From positions 1-8,277 of the forward strand of contig JAEZRL010000146.1 in the NCBI GenBank assembly GCA_023440945.1: 8,277 nt of DNA, written 5' to 3'. The notes under the pieces were generated by a model, which was given only the letters and a program-made list of their open reading frames with translations, did no database searches and was not told the DNA's origin. How positions within the stretch are numbered: the stretch's first letter is position 1; every line of letters starts with the position of its first letter. This document shows positions 6,013 to 8,277 of the stretch, in pieces. The position numbers were made by a program, and so were the translations under genes. Source of the DNA: Bacteroidota bacterium. Lineage in GTDB: Bacteria > Bacteroidota > Bacteroidia > Chitinophagales > Chitinophagaceae.

Positions 6013-6237
6013 ATGGAAGCAGTAAGAAAAATTGTGGAAACATCTTCAGATCAGTTAACAATTGCTATACCTGAAGAATATCGTAACCGGAAATTAGAAG
6101 TAATCGTATTGCCTTTAGAAGAAAAAGCAGAAGAAGACAAAACAAAGAAATATGATTTCTCAGATCTCGTTGGTAAACTACAATGGAAAGGAGATGCAGT
6201 TGCGGAACAAAGAAGATTAAGAGATGAATGGGACTAG
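6013..6237 (+). CDS. VapB-like antitoxin of a type II toxin-antitoxin pair
   Basis: The 74-residue protein overlaps a PIN-domain toxin gene by 14 bases, the usual antitoxin-first arrangement. The N-terminal half (SSDQLTIAIPEEYRNRKLEVIVLPLEE) looks like the short beta-rich DNA-binding/dimerisation segment of many Bacteroidota antitoxins. The charged middle (EEKAEEDKTKKYD) is a flexible linker. The C-terminus (DFSDLVGKLQWKG..AEQRRLRDEWD) is a helix-rich tail with a terminal R-x-E-W-D of the kind that wraps the toxin active site. I set the start at the ATG at 6013; the frame is open further upstream but that part lies inside tdk. The protein probably neutralises the toxin and represses its own promoter, although no palindromic operator stands out in the 22-base gap. 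Family membership rests on context and general shape. Confidence 0.8.
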   Translation: MEAVRKIVETSSDQLTIAIPEEYRNRKLEVIVLPLEEKAEEDKTKKYDFSDLVGKLQWKGDAVAEQRRLRDEWD

Positions 6238-6604
6238 ATATTTTCTTGATACAAATGCTATAATTACTCTTTTAAATGGGAGTAAGACTGTTGAAGATAT
6301 TATTTCCCGGGCAAATTGGCTTGGTATATCTGTTATAAGCATTATTGAATTCAATTCCTTCTCACAATTATCCAATTTGAATAAGGAAGTTTTCAGAATT
6401 TTTCTTCAACGTGTTGTAATAATTAATCTTATTTATAGTGAGGCAAATCCTTTAACCGAAAGAATTGCGAAAGTTAGGTCTGATTATAGAATAAAACTTC
6501 CCGACGCTATTATAGCTGCATCTGCTCAACATTACAATGCTACGCTTATAACCAATGACCTGCATTTTAAAAAGATTTCTTCTTTACAAACCCTTCAATT
6601 TTGA
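6224..6604 (+). CDS. vapC: VapC-type PIN-domain ribonuclease toxin
   Basis: The 126-residue protein is a single PIN domain, the usual length for VapC toxins, which are Mg-dependent endoribonucleases often cutting tRNA or rRNA. The four acidic positions are visible: D9 in FLDTNAII, E42 in SIIEFNSF, D94 in KLPDAIIAASA, and D112 in LITNDLHFKKI. The conserved T10 and N11 after D9 are present. An active nuclease is therefore expected. The ATG at 6224 lies within the end of the antitoxin frame (14-base overlap). The stop TGA (6602-6604) overlaps the proposed TTG start of ccmB (6601), so toxin translation runs straight into ccmB. The target RNA cannot be told from sequence. Confidence 0.92.
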   Translation: MNGTRYFLDTNAIITLLNGSKTVEDIISRANWLGISVISIIEFNSFSQLSNLNKEVFRIFLQRVVIINLIYSEANPLTERIAKVRSDYRIKLPDAIIAASAQHYNATLITNDLHFKKISSLQTLQF

Positions 6605-7263
6605 CTAAAAGCCTTGCACATATTTACGCACTAATAAAAAAAGATCTGCTGCTTGAAGTGCGTCAGCAGTATTCTTTTTATGGTATTATCTTATACGTAG
6701 CTTCCACCATTTTTGTAGTATACCTAACAATGGGTACGCCGGAAGACGTTGTTTGGAACAGCCTCTTTTGGATCATCCAGTTATTTGTTTGCGTAAACGC
6801 CGTTGCTAAAAGTTTTTTGCAGGAGAACAATGGGCGTATGTTATATTTTTATTCTATTGCAGGTGCCAAAGATTTTATTCTCTCAAAACTTATTTTCAAC
6901 GCGATATTAATGATCGCGATGACCGTATTAACCTTGCTTATTTTCATGTTGCTGCTTGGCAATCCCATCAACAACATGCTTCGTTTTATTGGTATCAGTT
7001 GTTTAGGTGGCATAGGTTTAAGCCTTGTATTTACTTTTCTTGCAGCCATTGCAGCAAAAGCACAGCAACAAGCTGCATTAATGGCTATCATGGGTTTTCC
7101 CGTTATTTTGCCACAATTATTGTTGTTATCAAAAATTGCCAAAGTAGCATTTGCCTCTGTTGTGCAGGGTGGCTTAACACAAATGGTTTTGCTGTTAATT
7201 GGTTTTGATATCCTCGTTGTTTTTCTTGCTCTTATTCTCTTTCCGTTCTTATGGAAAGATTAG
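6601..7263 (+). CDS. ccmB: Haem exporter membrane subunit CcmB
   Basis: CcmB is the integral membrane partner of the CcmA ATPase in the ABC complex that serves haem delivery for c-type cytochrome maturation. The 220-residue product has six hydrophobic helices at about 27-43, 53-71, 97-119, 128-151, 158-177 and 194-216, as in the family, with the conserved N-terminal amphipathic segment IKKDLLLEVRQQ and the GFPVILP motif before the fifth helix exit. The start is taken as the TTG at 6601, because the next in-frame ATG (residue 44) would remove the N-terminal motif and first helix. This TTG overlaps the vapC stop (TTGA), implying translational coupling or an inserted module that replaced the native upstream region. 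No ccmA, ccmC or ccmE lies beside it in this window. Confidence 0.93.
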   Translation: MTKSLAHIYALIKKDLLLEVRQQYSFYGIILYVASTIFVVYLTMGTPEDVVWNSLFWIIQLFVCVNAVAKSFLQENNGRMLYFYSIAGAKDFILSKLIFNAILMIAMTVLTLLIFMLLLGNPINNMLRFIGISCLGGIGLSLVFTFLAAIAAKAQQQAALMAIMGFPVILPQLLLLSKIAKVAFASVVQGGLTQMVLLLIGFDILVVFLALILFPFLWKD

Positions 7264-7305
7264 AATTTTTATGTACCCGGCTTTTGTATTTCAATTTGGC
7301 TTTGC

Positions 7306-7326
7306 TTGCGTCGCACTCTTGTACTG
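7306..7326 (-). repeat. Dispersed intergenic repeat, copy B
   Basis: On the minus strand this reads CAGT, AC, AAGAGTGCGACGCAA, 18 of 21 positions identical to copy A at 2551-2571. It lies 43 bases after the ccmB stop. The adjoining GTAC-TGAA-GTAC followed by TTTTT (7321-7337) makes a short hairpin that overlaps the repeat edge. Confidence 0.6.
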
Positions 7327-7348
7327 AAGTACTTTTTGCACCATAAAC

Positions 7349-7380
7349 AAAAAGGGCAAAGTAATTGCGTTACCTTTTTT
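7349..7380 (+). terminator. Possible terminator after ccmB
   Basis: AAAAAGG (7349-7355) can pair with CCTTTTT (7373-7379), with an inner GCAA/TTGC stem (7356-7359 with 7365-7368), and the arm ends in a T run. The stem is AU-rich and interrupted, so the terminator is weak. It sits between ccmB and the small Cys-cluster gene. Confidence 0.35.
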
Positions 7381-7450
7381 AATTTATTACGTATGTTTTA
7401 AGAACAGCAACAGGCATGACGATGATCATCTTTTATCCATTTACCTGCTT

Positions 7451-7458
7451 TACCTTTG
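7451..7458 (+). promoter_or_regulatory. Candidate -7 element (TACCTTTG) for the Cys-cluster/TonB-receptor pair
   Basis: TACCTTTG is a full match to TAnnTTTG and lies 16 or 22 bases before the two possible TTG starts of the downstream gene. The -33 region is only T-rich. Confidence 0.4.
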
Positions 7459-7474
7459 TGTTCGCAATAAAAAA

Positions 7475-7855
7475 TTGCTTTTGAAACAATTAGTTATCAT
7501 ATTTCTATTTTCGCTTTTCCTGCTGCAAAATTTCAGCAGCTATTTTCTGATGGCGGATTATTACTGGAACAGGTCTTTTATTGCAAAAACTTTATGTGAG
7601 AACAAGAACAAGCCTGAAACTCATTGCGAAGGCAAATGTTATCTGAATAAACAACTAAGCAAACAAAGCAAGCAGGATTCATCACCTGTTTCTGCCGATC
7701 TTAAAACAAAAGTAGAAGGATCAGCTTTTCTTGTTGAAGAAATATTCCATCCTTCTTCCACTGCAACTATTATTGTTACACAGCAGTTTGATAACTATAA
7801 TGCCTCTTATTCTTCCGGCGTAGAAAAAGCCATTTTTCACCCCCCTCTTGCCTGA
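7475..7855 (+). CDS. Small exported/membrane-anchored protein with a CX9CX3C cluster, upstream of a TonB receptor
   Basis: The 126-residue protein begins with a hydrophobic segment (about residues 3-26, LKQLVIIFLFSLFLLQNFSSYFLM), a signal anchor or signal peptide. Next comes ADYYWNRSFIAKTL and then a compact cluster CENKNKPETHCEGKCYLNKQL with C41, H50, C51 and C55. The rest is polar and ends FHPPLA. I recall similar short Bacteroidota proteins with a CxNxxxP..HC.GKC.L.KQL signature next to TonB-dependent receptors; their function is not established. The Cys/His cluster could bind a metal ion or haem, or form a disulfide in the periplasm. No ATG is available: the start is the TTG at 7475, or the TTG at 7481, which would give an MKQLVII-like N-terminus. 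It precedes the receptor gene by 54 bases and is probably co-transcribed. Confidence 0.75.
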   Translation: MLLKQLVIIFLFSLFLLQNFSSYFLMADYYWNRSFIAKTLCENKNKPETHCEGKCYLNKQLSKQSKQDSSPVSADLKTKVEGSAFLVEEIFHPSSTATIIVTQQFDNYNASYSSGVEKAIFHPPLA

Positions 7856-7909
7856 CACACATTAATTATTCTTTTTCGATCTCAACATTACCTCACTTAA
7901 AATCTTGTC

Positions 7910-8277
7910 ATGTATAAACATGCGTGTCTATGTGTGCTGCTTTCAGGTGCACTCACTTTAACCTATTCTCAAACCTCAGTTCATGGAATTGTAACCGATG
8001 CCATAACAAATGTTGCATTAACAGGCGCAACAATAAGCGCAGGAGAAGGTTCAAAACCCATTATTACTAATTCGAAAGGTGTATTTAGCTTTACTTCTGA
8101 TAAAGATATTGACAGTCTTTTTGTTTCCTTTACCGGTTATGCAGATAAAGCTATCGCAATAGAATCAGGTAGAAATATAACTGTTGCATTACAACCTTCT
8201 TTCATTAATTTGAATGAAGTAGTTGTTTCGGCTTCAAGAGAAAAACAATCACGACAGGAAGTTCCTGTTGCAATCAA
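7910..8277 (+). CDS. TonB-dependent outer-membrane receptor (N-terminal part, cut by window end)
   Basis: An ATG at 7910 opens a frame that stays open to the window end (122 complete codons). Residues 1-20 form a signal peptide (MYKHACLCVLLSGALTLTYS, then Q). Residues 21-96 match the carboxypeptidase D regulatory-like beta-sandwich found at the N-terminus of Bacteroidota TonB-dependent receptors: VHGIVTDAITNVALTGATIS, TNSKGVFSF, LFVSFTGYADKAIAI and ITVALQPS. The following LNEVVVSASREKQSRQEVPVAI is the linker and TonB-box-like region leading into the plug domain. The full protein would be expected to be several hundred residues longer. The ligand cannot be read from this part; the neighbouring Cys-cluster protein hints at a metal or metal chelate. 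No SusD gene is visible in the window. Confidence 0.92.
   Translation, partial: MYKHACLCVLLSGALTLTYSQTSVHGIVTDAITNVALTGATISAGEGSKPIITNSKGVFSFTSDKDIDSLFVSFTGYADKAIAIESGRNITVALQPSFINLNEVVVSASREKQSRQEVPVAI

Noticed and set aside
6849..7142. Minus-strand frame inside ccmB
   Set aside because: It is antisense to the membrane helices of CcmB; its composition is just the complement of hydrophobic codons.
7321..7337. GTAC-TGAA-GTAC plus T run as a ccmB terminator
   Set aside because: Only a four-base AU-containing stem; too weak to call by itself, and it overlaps the dispersed repeat.
1..8277. CRISPR array, tRNA, rRNA, insertion sequence or multi-gene defence island
   Set aside because: No regularly spaced repeats, cloverleaf, rRNA motif, transposase or defence gene set was seen; VapBC is the only accessory module.

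Overview
The window is about 8.3 kb of AT-rich DNA that reads as chromosome of a Bacteroidota bacterium, probably a Chitinophagaceae-like member. The reasons are the gene content (a TonB-dependent receptor with an N-terminal carboxypeptidase-regulatory-like domain, a Bacteroidota-style FolE with a conserved N-terminal extension, WaaA, CcmB, a small CX9CX3C membrane protein), near-absent Shine-Dalgarno sequences, and TAnnTTTG-type -7 promoter elements. The family assignment is inference. No rRNA, tRNA, CRISPR array or insertion sequence was seen.

Layout. Positions 1-806 (minus) hold a secreted SMP-30/gluconolactonase-like beta-propeller protein, cut by the window edge just before its end. Positions 1016-1273 (plus) encode an 85-residue protein with two membrane helices and no known function. 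Positions 1349-3294 (minus) form a pterin block: a PTPS/QueD-family gene (2884-3294), a 400-base gap without a convincing gene, a second PTPS/QueD-family gene (2070-2483), and folE (1349-2107), which overlaps that second gene by 38 bases and ends at a strong intrinsic terminator. FolE makes dihydroneopterin triphosphate, the substrate of PTPS-family enzymes, so the block encodes consecutive pathway steps. Both paralogs carry the CX5HGH motif of 6-pyruvoyl-tetrahydropterin synthases rather than the CX3HGH motif of typical QueD.

Positions 3412-4674 (plus) are waaA (Kdo transferase of lipid A biosynthesis). It converges with, and overlaps by 40 bases, a conserved Bacteroidota gene of unknown function (4635-5342, minus). 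From 5421 a tight plus-strand run follows: thymidine kinase (tdk), a VapB-like antitoxin, a VapC-type PIN toxin, and the haem-exporter membrane subunit ccmB. The toxin-antitoxin pair is wedged between two housekeeping genes, and ccmB appears to start at a TTG overlapping the toxin stop.

The last part (7475-8277, plus) holds a small secreted or membrane-anchored protein with a cysteine/histidine cluster, followed 54 bases later by the start of a TonB-dependent receptor that runs off the window. This pair looks like an outer-membrane uptake locus, possibly metal-related.

The observations most worth following are the two eukaryotic-type PTPS paralogs beside folE, an intergenic repeat (AAGwGTGCGACGCAA plus flanks) with two good copies and core fragments elsewhere, the embedded VapBC module, and the Cys-cluster protein paired with the receptor. 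No clear new multi-gene defence or mobile system is visible.
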